64,000 nucleotides of DNA, taken from NCBI GenBank assembly GCA_018823745.1, contig JAHJHR010000012.1, forward strand, positions 682,001-746,000, read 5' to 3'. Positions 1 through 8,364 of this stretch are shown in pieces. The stretch is from Alphaproteobacteria bacterium. Its GTDB lineage: Bacteria > Pseudomonadota > Alphaproteobacteria > Oceanibaculales > Oceanibaculaceae. The number at the start of each line of letters is the position of its first letter. Positions within the stretch are counted from its first letter, which is position 1. The notes under the pieces were generated by a model. It had not been told where the DNA came from, ran no database searches, and saw nothing but the letters and a program-made list of their open reading frames with translations. The position numbers were made by a program, and so were the translations under genes.

Positions 1-1
1 C

Positions 2-691
2 GGCCCGACCGTGCCGGACCCCAGCAGCTTCGCCGATGCCCGCGCCGTGCTGGCGAAATATGGCGTTACTCCACCCGACTCGATCCGCCGCCATCTCGAA
101 GCGGCGGTCGAGGAAAGCCCGAAACCGGGGGATGAGCGGCTGTCCCGCACCGAGACGATCCTGGTGGCGAGGCCGCAGGCCTCGCTGGAGGCGGCGGCCG
201 ATCTGGCCCGCAAGGCCGGGGTGGCGCCGGTCATTCTGGGCGATTCCATCGAGGGCGAGGCGCGCGAGGTTGCAACTGTCATGGCTGGTGTTGCATTCCA
301 GGTGGCACGGCATGGCCAGCCGGCCCCTGCACCCTGCGTGCTGCTGTCCGGCGGCGAGACGACGGTGACGGTGCGCGGTACGGGCCGTGGCGGGCGCAAT
401 GTGGAATTCCTGCTCGGCCTGGGCGTGGCGCTGGGTGGCCATGCGGATATCTGGGCGATTGCCGGCGACACGGACGGTATCGATGGCACCGAGGATAATG
501 CCGGCTCGGTGCTGACCCCGGACAGTATCGCCCGGGCGGCAGCGAAGGGGGTATCGGCGAAGGAAAGACTGGCCGACAATGACGGCTATTCCTACTTCGA
601 GACTGTCGGCGATCTGGTCATGACCGGACCGACGCTGACCAATGTGAATGATTTCCGGGCGATCCTGGTTTTGCCCGGAACACAAAAATGA
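2..691 (+). CDS. Glycerate 2-kinase / TtuD-like protein (MOFRL family), C-terminal part
   Basis: The gene is cut by the left edge; the frame is open from base 2 and only the C-terminal 229 residues are present. They match the MOFRL-type glycerate kinase (GckA/TtuD) family: a conserved GPTVPDP segment opens the fragment, followed by LSGGETTVTV, the glycine/arginine run GRGGRNVEF and the AGDTDGIDGTEDNAG motif typical of the C-terminal MOFRL domain. The family phosphorylates glycerate to 2-phosphoglycerate in glyoxylate/serine and tartrate metabolism; older annotations call it hydroxypyruvate reductase. Pyruvate kinase starts 10 bases downstream on the same strand, the same pairing as ttuD-ttuE in tartrate loci, so the two probably act in sequence from glycerate to pyruvate. 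Confidence 0.88.
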   Translation, partial: GPTVPDPSSFADARAVLAKYGVTPPDSIRRHLEAAVEESPKPGDERLSRTETILVARPQASLEAAADLARKAGVAPVILGDSIEGEAREVATVMAGVAFQVARHGQPAPAPCVLLSGGETTVTVRGTGRGGRNVEFLLGLGVALGGHADIWAIAGDTDGIDGTEDNAGSVLTPDSIARAAAKGVSAKERLADNDGYSYFETVGDLVMTGPTLTNVNDFRAILVLPGTQK

Positions 692-701
692 GGGGATGAC
701 C

Positions 702-2114
702 ATGCGGCGTCAGCGCAGCACCAAGATTGTCGCGACTTTGGGGCCGGCCTCGGCCACGGCGGAGCAGATCCGGGCCCTGTTCGCTGCCGGGGCCGATGTC
801 TTCCGGCTGAATTTCAGCCATGGCGCGCATGAGGACCATGCCGAGCGCGTGCGCACCATCCGCGCGCTGGAGGAGGAGACCGGCCGCCCCATCGGAATCA
901 TGATGGATTTGCAGGGGCCGAAGCTGCGGGTTGGCACTTTTGCCGCCGGCCGGATCGAGCTGCATGCCGGGCGGCATTTCCGGCTCGACCTCGACAAGGC
1001 GCCGGGCGATGACAACCGTGTCTGCCTGCCGCATCCGGAAATTTTCAAGGCGATTGCGCCCGGCGACGCGCTGCTGCTCGACGATGGCAAGATTCAGCTG
1101 AAAGTCCTGGCCTGCGATGCGACCTCCGCCGATACGGAAGTGATCGCCGGCGGGCCGCTATCGGACCGCAAGGGCGTCAACGTGCCCAATGCGGTGCTCG
1201 ATCTGTCGCCGCTGACCGACAAGGACCGCCGCGACCTGGCCTTTGGCCTGGATCTCGGCGTCGACTGGGTGGCGCTGTCCTTCGTGCAGCGGCCCGACGA
1301 CATTGCCGAGGCGCGCAAGCTGATCGCCGGCCGGGCGACCATCATCGCCAAGCTGGAGAAGCCCTCGGCCATCCGCTATCTGAACGAAATCATCGAGATG
1401 ACCGATGCCGTCATGGTGGCGCGTGGCGATCTCGGCGTCGAGATGGCGCCCGAGGATGTGCCCTCGCTGCAGAAGCAGATCGTCCGGGCCTGCCGGATCG
1501 CCGGCAAGCCGGTCATCGTCGCCACCCAGATGCTGGAATCGATGATCGTCGCCCCGGCGCCGACCCGCGCCGAAGCCTCCGACGTGGCGACCGCCGTCTA
1601 TGACGGGGCCGATGCGGTGATGCTGTCGGCCGAATCGGCGGCCGGTAAATACCCGGTCGAATCGGTCGGCATGATGAACCGCATCATCACGCGGGTGGAG
1701 CGCGACAGCCTGTACCGCACTATCATCGACGCCGTGCATGGCACGCCCGACGCCACCGGCCAGGACGCGATCACGGCGGCGGCCCGGCAGGTGGCGGAGA
1801 CAATCTCCGCCGTTGCCATCGTCACCTACACCACCTCCGGCTCGACGACGCTGCGGGCCTCGCGGGAACGGCCGACCGTTCCGATCCTGTGCCTGACCTC
1901 CAAGCAGGAAACCGCCCGCCGGCTGTCCATCGCCTGGGGCGTGCATTCGATGAAGACCCGCGATGCCCGCAATTTCGCCGATATGGTGCAGACCGCGCAG
2001 GGCATCGTGCTGAAGGAAGGCTTCGGGCAGAAGGACGACAAATTCGTCGTCACGGCCGGCGTGCCCTTCGGTACACCTGGCGCCACCAATGTGCTGCGTA
2101 TCGCCAGGGTATGA
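702..2114 (+). CDS. pyk: Pyruvate kinase
   Basis: This 470-residue protein converts phosphoenolpyruvate and ADP to pyruvate and ATP. Diagnostic motifs occur in order: STKIVATLGPAS at the N terminus, MMDLQGPKLRVG, the active-site lysine segment IIAKLEKPSA, the metal and substrate loop VMVARGDLGVEM, VATQMLESM, and PTRAEASDVATAVYDGAD. Length is normal for the family. The ATG at 702 is chosen because AGGGG lies six bases before it; an ATG at 696 would sit directly against that ribosome site. The gene follows the glycerate kinase gene by 10 bases and is probably co-transcribed, a layout like ttuD-ttuE, so this may be a catabolic isozyme rather than the only pyruvate kinase. Confidence 0.95.
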   Translation: MRRQRSTKIVATLGPASATAEQIRALFAAGADVFRLNFSHGAHEDHAERVRTIRALEEETGRPIGIMMDLQGPKLRVGTFAAGRIELHAGRHFRLDLDKAPGDDNRVCLPHPEIFKAIAPGDALLLDDGKIQLKVLACDATSADTEVIAGGPLSDRKGVNVPNAVLDLSPLTDKDRRDLAFGLDLGVDWVALSFVQRPDDIAEARKLIAGRATIIAKLEKPSAIRYLNEIIEMTDAVMVARGDLGVEMAPEDVPSLQKQIVRACRIAGKPVIVATQMLESMIVAPAPTRAEASDVATAVYDGADAVMLSAESAAGKYPVESVGMMNRIITRVERDSLYRTIIDAVHGTPDATGQDAITAAARQVAETISAVAIVTYTTSGSTTLRASRERPTVPILCLTSKQETARRLSIAWGVHSMKTRDARNFADMVQTAQGIVLKEGFGQKDDKFVVTAGVPFGTPGATNVLRIARV

Positions 2115-2165
2115 TGGTCTGTGCTAGGCAACGAGCCATGCTTCCGCAGTCTGGACGAGGATAAG

Positions 2166-2744
2166 ATGGATCTGGCGGCGTTCTATGCGCGCGAATTCGA
2201 CGAGCATGAGGCGGTCGTGGCGGCGACGCGCGCCGCCCTGGCCGAGTCCTTTGCCCGGCTGGTCGAGGAATCCTGCCGGTCGGTGCAGGCCGGCGGCAAG
2301 CTGATCTTCTTCGGCAATGGTGGCAGTGCCGCCGACGCCCAGCATCTGGCGACCGAATTATCGGTGCGCTACATCACCGACCGCGCGCCGATCCCGGCGC
2401 TGGCGCTGACCACCGACAGCTCGGCGCTGACCGCCATCGGCAATGATCTGGGCTTCGATCTGCTGTTCGCCCGCCAGATCGAGGCGCTGTGCCGCAAGGA
2501 GGATATGGTGATCGGCATCACCACCTCGGGCCGCAGCGCCAATGTGACAAAGGGGCTTGAGGCGGCGCGGCGCATTGGCGCCACGGCGGCGGCGCTGTCG
2601 GGCAAGGATGGCGGCGACCTGCCGGGTCTTGCCGATCCGCTGCTGATCGTGCCGTCGCGGACCACCGCGCGCATCCAGGAGATGCATATCACCCTGGGCC
2701 AGATGCTCTGCGGTGCGCTGGAACAGCGGCTGGGGCTGGTCTGA
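2166..2744 (+). CDS. gmhA: Phosphoheptose isomerase GmhA
   Basis: A 192-residue SIS-domain protein that isomerises sedoheptulose 7-phosphate to D-glycero-D-manno-heptose 7-phosphate, the first step to ADP-heptose for the lipopolysaccharide core. It shows the sugar-phosphate loop FFGNGGSAADAQH, the serine-rich TTSGRSANV loop and the C-terminal EMHITLGQMLC helix that carries catalytic His. The ATG at 2166 is preceded by GAGG at suitable spacing; the longer frame from a GTG at 2121 has no family match. The stop overlaps the hldE start (TGATG), so translation is probably coupled, and the next gene supplies the next pathway steps. Confidence 0.95.
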   Translation: MDLAAFYAREFDEHEAVVAATRAALAESFARLVEESCRSVQAGGKLIFFGNGGSAADAQHLATELSVRYITDRAPIPALALTTDSSALTAIGNDLGFDLLFARQIEALCRKEDMVIGITTSGRSANVTKGLEAARRIGATAAALSGKDGGDLPGLADPLLIVPSRTTARIQEMHITLGQMLCGALEQRLGLV

Positions 2745-4228
2745 TGCCAGACTCACACACCACGCCGACGGCGGATTTCGCCGGACATCTGGAGCAGATC
2801 GCCAAGGCCAGGCTGGCCTGTATCGGCGATGTGATGCTGGATCGTTTTATCTACGGAACGGTTGACCGCATTTCCCCCGAGGCGCCAATCCCGGTGCTGC
2901 GGGTGGAACGCGAGCGCGCCATGCTGGGCGGCGCCGGCAATGTCGCGCGCAATCTGACGGCGCTGGGTGCCCGCACCTGTTTCCTCACCGTTGTCGGCCG
3001 TGACGAGGCCGGGCGCATGGTCACCCAGCTGGTTGGCGAGGAAGAGAGCATCGAGGCGCATCTGCTGGTCGAATCGGAGCGCCGGACCACGATCAAGCTG
3101 CGCTACATCGCCGGTTCGCATCAATTGCTGCGCGCCGATGACGAGGAGGTGCGGGCGATATCGCCGGCCACCATCGCGGATCTTCTGGTCCGGGCAGAGG
3201 CCGATCTGGAAACCAGTGGCGGGCTGGTGATCTCCGATTACGGCAAGGGTGTGCTGACCGATGCGGTGCTGACCCGTCTGGTCGAACTGGCGCGGGACAA
3301 GGGCCGGCCGGTGGTGATCGACCCCAAGGGCGCTGATTACAGCCGCTATACCGGCGCCACCATCCTGACCCCGAACCGCAAGGAACTGGCCGAGGCCAGC
3401 CGCATGCCCATCGGCACCGACGAGGAGGTCGTGGCGGCGGCGGAGAAGATTATCCGGGACTGTGGCGTCGGGATGATCCTGGTCACCCGCAGCCAGGACG
3501 GCATGACGCTGGTGCGCCGCGATGCCCCGCCGCTGCATCTGAAGGCTGCGGCGCGTGAGGTCTATGACGTCTCCGGTGCCGGCGATACCGTGGTTGCCAT
3601 GCTGGCCGCCGCGCTTGCCGCCGGCGTGCCGGTCGAGGCGGCGGCGGAGCTGGCGAATATTGCGGCCGGAATCGTCGTCGGCAAGACGGGCACGGCGGTC
3701 GCCCAGGCGGCGGAGGTGCTGAGCGCCCTGCATGCCCGCAGTCTGATGTCGATGGACCACAAGAGCTGCACCCTGACCGAGGCGGCCGAGACGGTGCGCG
3801 GCTGGCGGGCGCAGGGGCTGAAGATCGGCTTCACCAATGGCTGCTTCGACCTGCTGCATCCGGGCCATGTCTCGCTGCTGCGCCAGGCCCGCAATGCCTG
3901 CGACCGGCTGGTGGTCGGGCTGAACAGCGATGCCTCGGTGAAGCGCCTGAAGGGCAAGGAACGGCCGATCCAGTCGGAAGCGGCGCGCGCCGCCGTGCTC
4001 GGCTCGCTGGCCTCGGTCGATATGGTGGTGGTGTTCGGCGAGGATACGCCGCTGACGCTGATTGAGGCGCTGAAGCCCGATGTGCTGGTGAAGGGGGCTG
4101 ATTATACGGTCGATACCGTGGTCGGCGCCGATATCGTCCAGGCCTATGGCGGCCGCATCGTGCTGGCGACGCTGGAAGACGGCTTCAGCACCACCGGCAC
4201 CATCGCCCGAATGACCGGCAAGGGGTAA
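2744..4228 (+). CDS. hldE: Bifunctional heptose 7-phosphate kinase / heptose 1-phosphate adenylyltransferase HldE
   Basis: A 494-residue two-domain enzyme. Residues about 1-330 form a ribokinase-fold kinase with the glycine-rich GGAGNVARN motif and the catalytic SGAGDT loop near residue 278. Residues about 340-494 form a nucleotidyltransferase with FTNGCFDLLHPGH, whose HPGH signature begins at residue 372. It phosphorylates heptose 7-phosphate at O1, then adenylylates the 1-phosphate. It overlaps gmhA by one base and follows it in pathway order. The GmhB phosphatase and HldD epimerase needed to finish ADP-L-glycero-D-manno-heptose are not in the window. Confidence 0.95.
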   Translation: MPDSHTTPTADFAGHLEQIAKARLACIGDVMLDRFIYGTVDRISPEAPIPVLRVERERAMLGGAGNVARNLTALGARTCFLTVVGRDEAGRMVTQLVGEEESIEAHLLVESERRTTIKLRYIAGSHQLLRADDEEVRAISPATIADLLVRAEADLETSGGLVISDYGKGVLTDAVLTRLVELARDKGRPVVIDPKGADYSRYTGATILTPNRKELAEASRMPIGTDEEVVAAAEKIIRDCGVGMILVTRSQDGMTLVRRDAPPLHLKAAAREVYDVSGAGDTVVAMLAAALAAGVPVEAAAELANIAAGIVVGKTGTAVAQAAEVLSALHARSLMSMDHKSCTLTEAAETVRGWRAQGLKIGFTNGCFDLLHPGHVSLLRQARNACDRLVVGLNSDASVKRLKGKERPIQSEAARAAVLGSLASVDMVVVFGEDTPLTLIEALKPDVLVKGADYTVDTVVGADIVQAYGGRIVLATLEDGFSTTGTIARMTGKG

Positions 4229-4264
4229 GGGCTTTCGAGCACGGGCTGTCGCCGTCTTCACAGA

Positions 4265-4366
4265 CCGTCACCCCCGGTCTTGTACCGGGGGTCCAAGCTT
4301 CCGCCCGCTGGATGTCGGTCGAGTAAGCTGAACTCTGGATTCCCGGCACAAGGCCGGGAATGACGG
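4265..4366. repeat. Dispersed 102-bp multi-hairpin repeat, copy 1
   Basis: The element begins CCGTCA and ends TGACGG. It contains a 9-bp stem ACCCCCGGT-CTTGT-ACCGGGGGT and a second 9-bp stem ATTCCCGGC-ACAAG-GCCGGGAAT. A second copy of exactly the same length lies at 17910-18011, differing by my alignment at 11 of 102 positions, six of them clustered in the central arm. It sits between the convergent ends of hldE and mmcB, where it could also act as a bidirectional terminator. It resembles the REP/MITE-like palindromic repeats of other alphaproteobacteria; no transposase gene is present. Confidence 0.85.
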
Positions 4367-4387
4367 CTTTATAAAGAGCCTCTCCCC

Positions 4388-4831
4388 CTAAACCCCGCAC
4401 TCCGGGTCGAGCAGGCGGGTCAGGCGCTGGCTGCCGGTCAGGGCAAATTTCTGGATCAGGGCCTTGCGCCGCGCCGGGGCGAGCGGGGTGGCCGGAGCGT
4501 CGCGCAAAATCACCGCGCCGAAGCGGTCGGCGATGATGAGGCCGGGTTCGGGCGGCAGGATCTCCGTCGGGAAAGTCTCCCCGACGGCAAAGAAGAAGCG
4601 GTCGCAGAATTCCAGATAGTCCCGCCATTTCCGGTCGCTGCGGTAATCCTGCAGCGAGGATTTCACCTCGACCACGGTCAGCGTGCCATCCGGGGCCAGC
4701 GCCATGACATCGACCCGCCGCCCGGTGCGCAGGGTGATTTCCGCCAGCGTGCCATGGCCATGTGCTGCGAGCAGGCGGCAGACGCCGCGCACGATATCGG
4801 CCGCTGTCGCCGGCGGCAGACCCAGACTCAC
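4388..4831 (-). CDS. mmcB: MmcB family DNA repair protein
   Basis: A 147-residue protein matching the MmcB family, named for a Caulobacter protein involved in resistance to mitomycin-type crosslinks. The core shows HGHGTLAEITLRTGRRVDV, then VVEVKSSLQDYRSDRKW and DRFFFAV, the E-VK pattern of a PD-(D/E)XK nuclease-like fold (inferred). A GTG start at 4831 overlaps the stop of the upstream pentapeptide gene (GTGA), implying translational coupling; upstream extensions of this frame only read the repeats in a wrong frame. I see no LexA-type box near it. The product is probably cytoplasmic. Confidence 0.85.
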   Translation of the reverse strand: MSLGLPPATAADIVRGVCRLLAAHGHGTLAEITLRTGRRVDVMALAPDGTLTVVEVKSSLQDYRSDRKWRDYLEFCDRFFFAVGETFPTEILPPEPGLIIADRFGAVILRDAPATPLAPARRKALIQKFALTGSQRLTRLLDPECGV

Positions 4832-6189
4832 AGCTTCATGCCGAGCGCCCCGCGCAGATCGGCCCCTTCCAGATTGGCGCCGCGCAGATCGGCATCGGAG
4901 AAATTGCAATCCTGCAAATCGGCCCCGGACAGATCGGCATTGCGCAGGATCGCGCCCTGAAAATTGGCCGAGATCGCGACCACCTTGCGCAGATCGGCGC
5001 CGGACAGATCGGCATCGATCAGCCGGGCATTCTCCAGATGGGTCGGCCAGTATTGCGTGACCGCTCCCAGGATCGGCACCGGGTTCATCTTCGCCGCTAT
5101 CAGCTTGGCCTTGGTCAAATTGGCGCGCTTCAGCGTCACGCCGCGCAGGTCGGCGCGCGACAGATCGGCATTGCGCAGATCGGCGAAGCCCATATCGGCC
5201 ATCAGCAATTCGGCCTTCTGCAGATCGACATTGCACATCACGGCGAACTCGAAGGCACCGGCGGACAGGTTCAGCTCCGACAGTTTCATGCCGGTCAGGT
5301 CGACACGCGTCAGATTGGCGCGCTTGCCTTTCTTGCCGGCGGTCCTGATCCAGTCGACATGCTGCGTGACAAGCGTCTTCAGGGTGATGTCCAGCGTGTC
5401 GAAATGCACCGGCCGCTGGGCGTTCTTGAAATTGTTCGAGCTGTAATCGACCGAGCCGAAAACCGCGCCGGCAAGGTCGGCCCCAGCGAAGGAGGTCTCG
5501 CTGAGGATGGCGCCGATCAGGATGGCGCCATTCAGGATGCAGCCATCAAAGGTCGCCTCGGTCAGGTCGGCCCCTTCCAGATTGGAGCCGGTGAGGTTGG
5601 AATTGCTGAGATCGGCGCGCACCAGCTTCACATTGCGCAGGATGGTGTCGGTCAGATCGGTCTGAACGATGAAGGCGTTCGACATTTTCGCATTCGACAT
5701 GTCGGCCCGGGTCATGATTGCCGCGCCGACATCGGTGGTCTTCGGCCCATGGCCCAGGCCAATCAGATTGCCGTTCTTGTCGGGGCGCATCATCAGCCCG
5801 TCGCGCAGATCGCAATCCACCATGATGGCGTCTGTCAGATTGGCGCCGCGCAGATGCACGCCGCGCATGTCGGTACGGGTCAGGTTGCAGCCGCGCATAT
5901 CGGCATAGGCCAGATCGGCAGCGAACAGGCTGGCCGAATTCAGGGTGCAATTCTTCAGGATGGCATTCTGCAGCCGGGCGCCGGACAGGTCGGAATTCGA
6001 CATGTCCCTGCCGGAAAAATCCAGATAGGACAGGTCATGCAGCGTGAAATTGGCGCGCTGCCCACCCATCCGGCCGGCGGTGTATTGCTCATGCAGATGC
6101 AGGGCGTGATCCAGCTCCTGCTGGGTCAGGCGCTTCCAGGTGAACTCAGCACCCCGGTTGCGGTCGGGCGGTTGGGTCTGGTCTGCCAT
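4828..6189 (-). CDS. Pentapeptide-repeat protein
   Basis: A 453-residue protein built mostly from A(D/N)LXX pentapeptide repeats, which fold as a right-handed quadrilateral beta helix. After an N-terminal header of about 50 residues containing LTQQELDHALHLHEQY, two repeat blocks occur, separated near residues 265-300 by a non-repeat segment that includes VTQHVDWIRTAGKKGKRA. No signal peptide or membrane segment is visible. The target is unknown: some family members mimic DNA and bind gyrase, but nothing here proves that. It is translationally coupled to mmcB, the only functional clue. The ATG at 6189 is the natural start. Confidence 0.85.
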   Translation of the reverse strand: MADQTQPPDRNRGAEFTWKRLTQQELDHALHLHEQYTAGRMGGQRANFTLHDLSYLDFSGRDMSNSDLSGARLQNAILKNCTLNSASLFAADLAYADMRGCNLTRTDMRGVHLRGANLTDAIMVDCDLRDGLMMRPDKNGNLIGLGHGPKTTDVGAAIMTRADMSNAKMSNAFIVQTDLTDTILRNVKLVRADLSNSNLTGSNLEGADLTEATFDGCILNGAILIGAILSETSFAGADLAGAVFGSVDYSSNNFKNAQRPVHFDTLDITLKTLVTQHVDWIRTAGKKGKRANLTRVDLTGMKLSELNLSAGAFEFAVMCNVDLQKAELLMADMGFADLRNADLSRADLRGVTLKRANLTKAKLIAAKMNPVPILGAVTQYWPTHLENARLIDADLSGADLRKVVAISANFQGAILRNADLSGADLQDCNFSDADLRGANLEGADLRGALGMKL

Positions 6190-6240
6190 GAATCCGTGTC
6201 CATCCAGTCGGGCGGCAAGACCAGACTACACCGATCCGGG

Positions 6241-6921
6241 TCAGCCGCTGCGCGTTTCCGCGAAGGCCACAAGCTCCTGCCCGCCCTGATACATCATCGC
6301 CAGCGCCACATAGAGGATGATGACAAGCCCGACATAGGCGATCCAGCGATAGCGCGACAGCAGGTTGGCGATAAAGGTCGCTGCCAGCCCCATGAAGGCC
6401 ACAGACAGGACCAGGCCGACGATCAGAACATTGGGGTGATCACGCGCGGCGCCGGCGACGGCCAGCACATTGTCCAGCGACATCGAGACGTCGGCGAGAA
6501 CGATCTGCAGGGCAGCCTGGCCGAAGCTCTTGCGCGGCGCTTCTGGGGCCGTGTGCGTGGCCGGATCGTCGATATCGCCATCGGCGCGGTCAAGCGCCGC
6601 ATTGGCCGCCGCCTGCGTGCGGGCATGATCGGCCCGCAGCTCGCGCCACATTTTCCACGAGACCCAGAGCAGCAGGATGCCGCCGGCGAACAGCAACCCG
6701 ACGATCTGGAGCAGCTGGGTTGTCATCAGCGCGAAGACGATACGCAGAACGGTCGCCGCCGCGATGCCGATGAGGATGACCTTGGCGCGCTGGTCCTTCG
6801 GCAGGCCCGCCGCCGCCATGCCGACGACGATGGCATTGTCGCCGGCCAGCACGATATCGATCATCAGCACCTGGAAAAAGGCCGAGAGAACGTCGGGCGT
6901 AAGCCAATCCATTCCGAACAT
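6241..6921 (-). CDS. TerC family integral membrane protein
   Basis: A 226-residue, multi-helix inner-membrane protein of the TerC/YjbE type. It has the two family half-motifs: VLAGDNAIVVGMAA in the first helix pair and ADVSMSLDNVLAVAGA in the second, each with an acidic residue plus Asn inside the membrane. Relatives are implicated in metal handling, including manganese export. The loop after the third helix is charged. Start ATG at 6921 has GAGG about eight bases upstream. A structured 61-base leader lies directly upstream. The terB gene is about 17 kb away and no terD/terZ is present, so this is not a tellurite operon. Confidence 0.88.
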   Translation of the reverse strand: MFGMDWLTPDVLSAFFQVLMIDIVLAGDNAIVVGMAAAGLPKDQRAKVILIGIAAATVLRIVFALMTTQLLQIVGLLFAGGILLLWVSWKMWRELRADHARTQAAANAALDRADGDIDDPATHTAPEAPRKSFGQAALQIVLADVSMSLDNVLAVAGAARDHPNVLIVGLVLSVAFMGLAATFIANLLSRYRWIAYVGLVIILYVALAMMYQGGQELVAFAETRSG

Positions 6922-6941
6922 TCCGGAATCCTCACCGTGCA

Positions 6942-7002
6942 GAAGGGTCGCCGACAGGAAGCCGGTCGGGTTCAGATGGGCGTTTACATTGCATGACCCC
7001 TC
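6942..7002 (-). promoter_or_regulatory. Structured leader before the terC-like gene
   Basis: On the minus strand an 8-bp stem (GAGGGGUC at 7002-6995 with GACCCUUC at 6949-6942, one G-U pair) encloses a 5-bp hairpin CCGAC/GUCGG (6969-6965 with 6955-6951). The element ends about 20 bases before the start codon. Many TerC-type genes are controlled by the yybP-ykoY manganese riboswitch, but the conserved core of that motif is not recognisable here, so the class is unknown. Confidence 0.4.
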
Positions 7003-7011
7003 ACATCCGGC

Positions 7012-7028
7012 AAGCCTGATTAAGGCTT
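7012..7028 (-). terminator. Hairpin at the end of dctM
   Basis: A 6-bp inverted repeat, AAGCCT-GATTA-AGGCTT, overlaps the dctM stop codon. On the minus strand no U-run follows, so it may stabilise the mRNA end or terminate weakly. Confidence 0.3.
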
Positions 7029-8352
7029 ACCAGCCAATAGCCTGCGGCAGCCAGGTTGTCGTTTGCGGAAACAGGAAGACGATGGCGATGCCGATCATTT
7101 GCAGCAGCACGAAGGGTACCACGCCGCGATAGATGTCGCCGGTGGTCACGCCGGGCGGGGCGACGCCCTTCAGGAAGAACAGCGCCCAGCCGAAGGGCGG
7201 CGTCAGGAAGCTGGTCTGCAGATTCACGCAGATCAGCGCCCCCAGCCAGACCAGATTCACGTCATTGGCGATGAAATAGGGCAGGAACAGCGGCACTGCG
7301 ATGTAGCTGATCTCGATCCATTCCAGGAAGCAGCCCAGCACGAACAGCAGCATCATCAGGAAGATCAGGCTGCCGGTCAGCCCGCCGGGCGCCCAGTCGA
7401 ACATGTGCTCGACCAGCTTCTCGCCGCCCAGCCCGCGAAACGCCAGGCCGAAGACCTGGGAGAGGATCAGGATCAGGAATACCATGCCGGCGATGGTCAG
7501 CGTGGAACGCGCGGCATCGCGCAGCAGCGCATAGGAGAGCTTGCCGGTGGCGGCGCAGACCAGGATCGCCCCCAACGCCCCCATCGAGGCCGCCTCGGTC
7601 GGGGCGGCGACGCCGCCGATGATGGCGCCCAGCACGGCGACCACCAGCAACAGCGGCGGCAGCACCACCTTGAACAGTTTGGCGTAAAGCGCACGGCGCG
7701 GCAAAGCGGCGCGTTCCTCGGCGGAGATGGCCGGCGCTCGGTCCGGGTAGAAATAGGCGATGGCGAAAATATAGGCGACATACAGGCCGGCCAGGATGAG
7801 GCCGGGAAACACCGCTGCGGCGAACATGGTGCCGACCGATTCGCCGAGGATATCGGCCAGCAGCAGCAGGATCAGGCTGGGCGGGATGATCTGCCCCAGC
7901 GTGCCCGAGGCGCAGATCGTGCCACAGGCCAGCCCTTTGTCGTAGCCCCGGCGCAGCAGGGCGGGCAGGGTCAGCAGGCCCAGCGTGACGATGGTCGCAC
8001 CGACGATGCCGGTCGAGGCCCCCATCAGCACGCCGACCAGCACGATGGCCACGCCCATGCCGCCGCGCATCGAACCGGACAGATGGCCGACCACGTCCAG
8101 CAACTCCTCGGCCAGTCTGGATTTCTCCAGCATCACCCCCATGAACACGAAGAGCGGGATGGCCAGCAGCGTGTAGTTCGAGACCACGCCGAAGATGCGC
8201 GCCGGCAGCAGATTGAACAGCATCGGCCCGAAGCCGATATAGCCGAAGACGAAGCCGGACACCGCCAGCCCGACCGCGACCGGCACGCCGATCATCAGCA
8301 TGACAAAGAAGGAGACGACCGTCAGGATCGCCAGAATTTCATTCGGTGACAT
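7027..8352 (-). CDS. TRAP transporter large permease (DctM)
   Basis: A 441-residue membrane protein with about 12 hydrophobic segments, the ion-coupled translocation subunit of a TRAP transporter. Family features include the N-terminal VPVAVGLAVSGFVFG region, GASTGIVGATIVTLG, the CGTICASGTLGQIIPPS segment and a C-terminal NLQTSFLTPPFGWALFFLKG motif. Length is normal. The gene follows dctQ by 12 bases, completing the order dctP-dctQ-dctM. The substrate is set by DctP and is probably a 2-oxo or hydroxy acid. Confidence 0.93.
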   Translation of the reverse strand: MSPNEILAILTVVSFFVMLMIGVPVAVGLAVSGFVFGYIGFGPMLFNLLPARIFGVVSNYTLLAIPLFVFMGVMLEKSRLAEELLDVVGHLSGSMRGGMGVAIVLVGVLMGASTGIVGATIVTLGLLTLPALLRRGYDKGLACGTICASGTLGQIIPPSLILLLLADILGESVGTMFAAAVFPGLILAGLYVAYIFAIAYFYPDRAPAISAEERAALPRRALYAKLFKVVLPPLLLVVAVLGAIIGGVAAPTEAASMGALGAILVCAATGKLSYALLRDAARSTLTIAGMVFLILILSQVFGLAFRGLGGEKLVEHMFDWAPGGLTGSLIFLMMLLFVLGCFLEWIEISYIAVPLFLPYFIANDVNLVWLGALICVNLQTSFLTPPFGWALFFLKGVAPPGVTTGDIYRGVVPFVLLQMIGIAIVFLFPQTTTWLPQAIGW

Positions 8353-8364
8353 GGGGAAACCCGG

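Noticed and set aside
2753..4261. 502-codon minus-strand frame across hldE
   Set aside because: It lies antisense to a fully recognised hldE and has His/Arg/Gln-rich shadow composition.
4762..6996. A 744-codon plus-strand frame antisense to the pentapeptide and terC genes
   Set aside because: It reads the repeat gene in the opposite sense, giving a low-complexity Gly/Gln/Ile/Asp composition with no domain, and the minus-strand genes have clear families.
6942..7002. yybP-ykoY manganese riboswitch before terC
   Set aside because: The characteristic GGGGAGUA core is not found; only a generic stem structure is visible.
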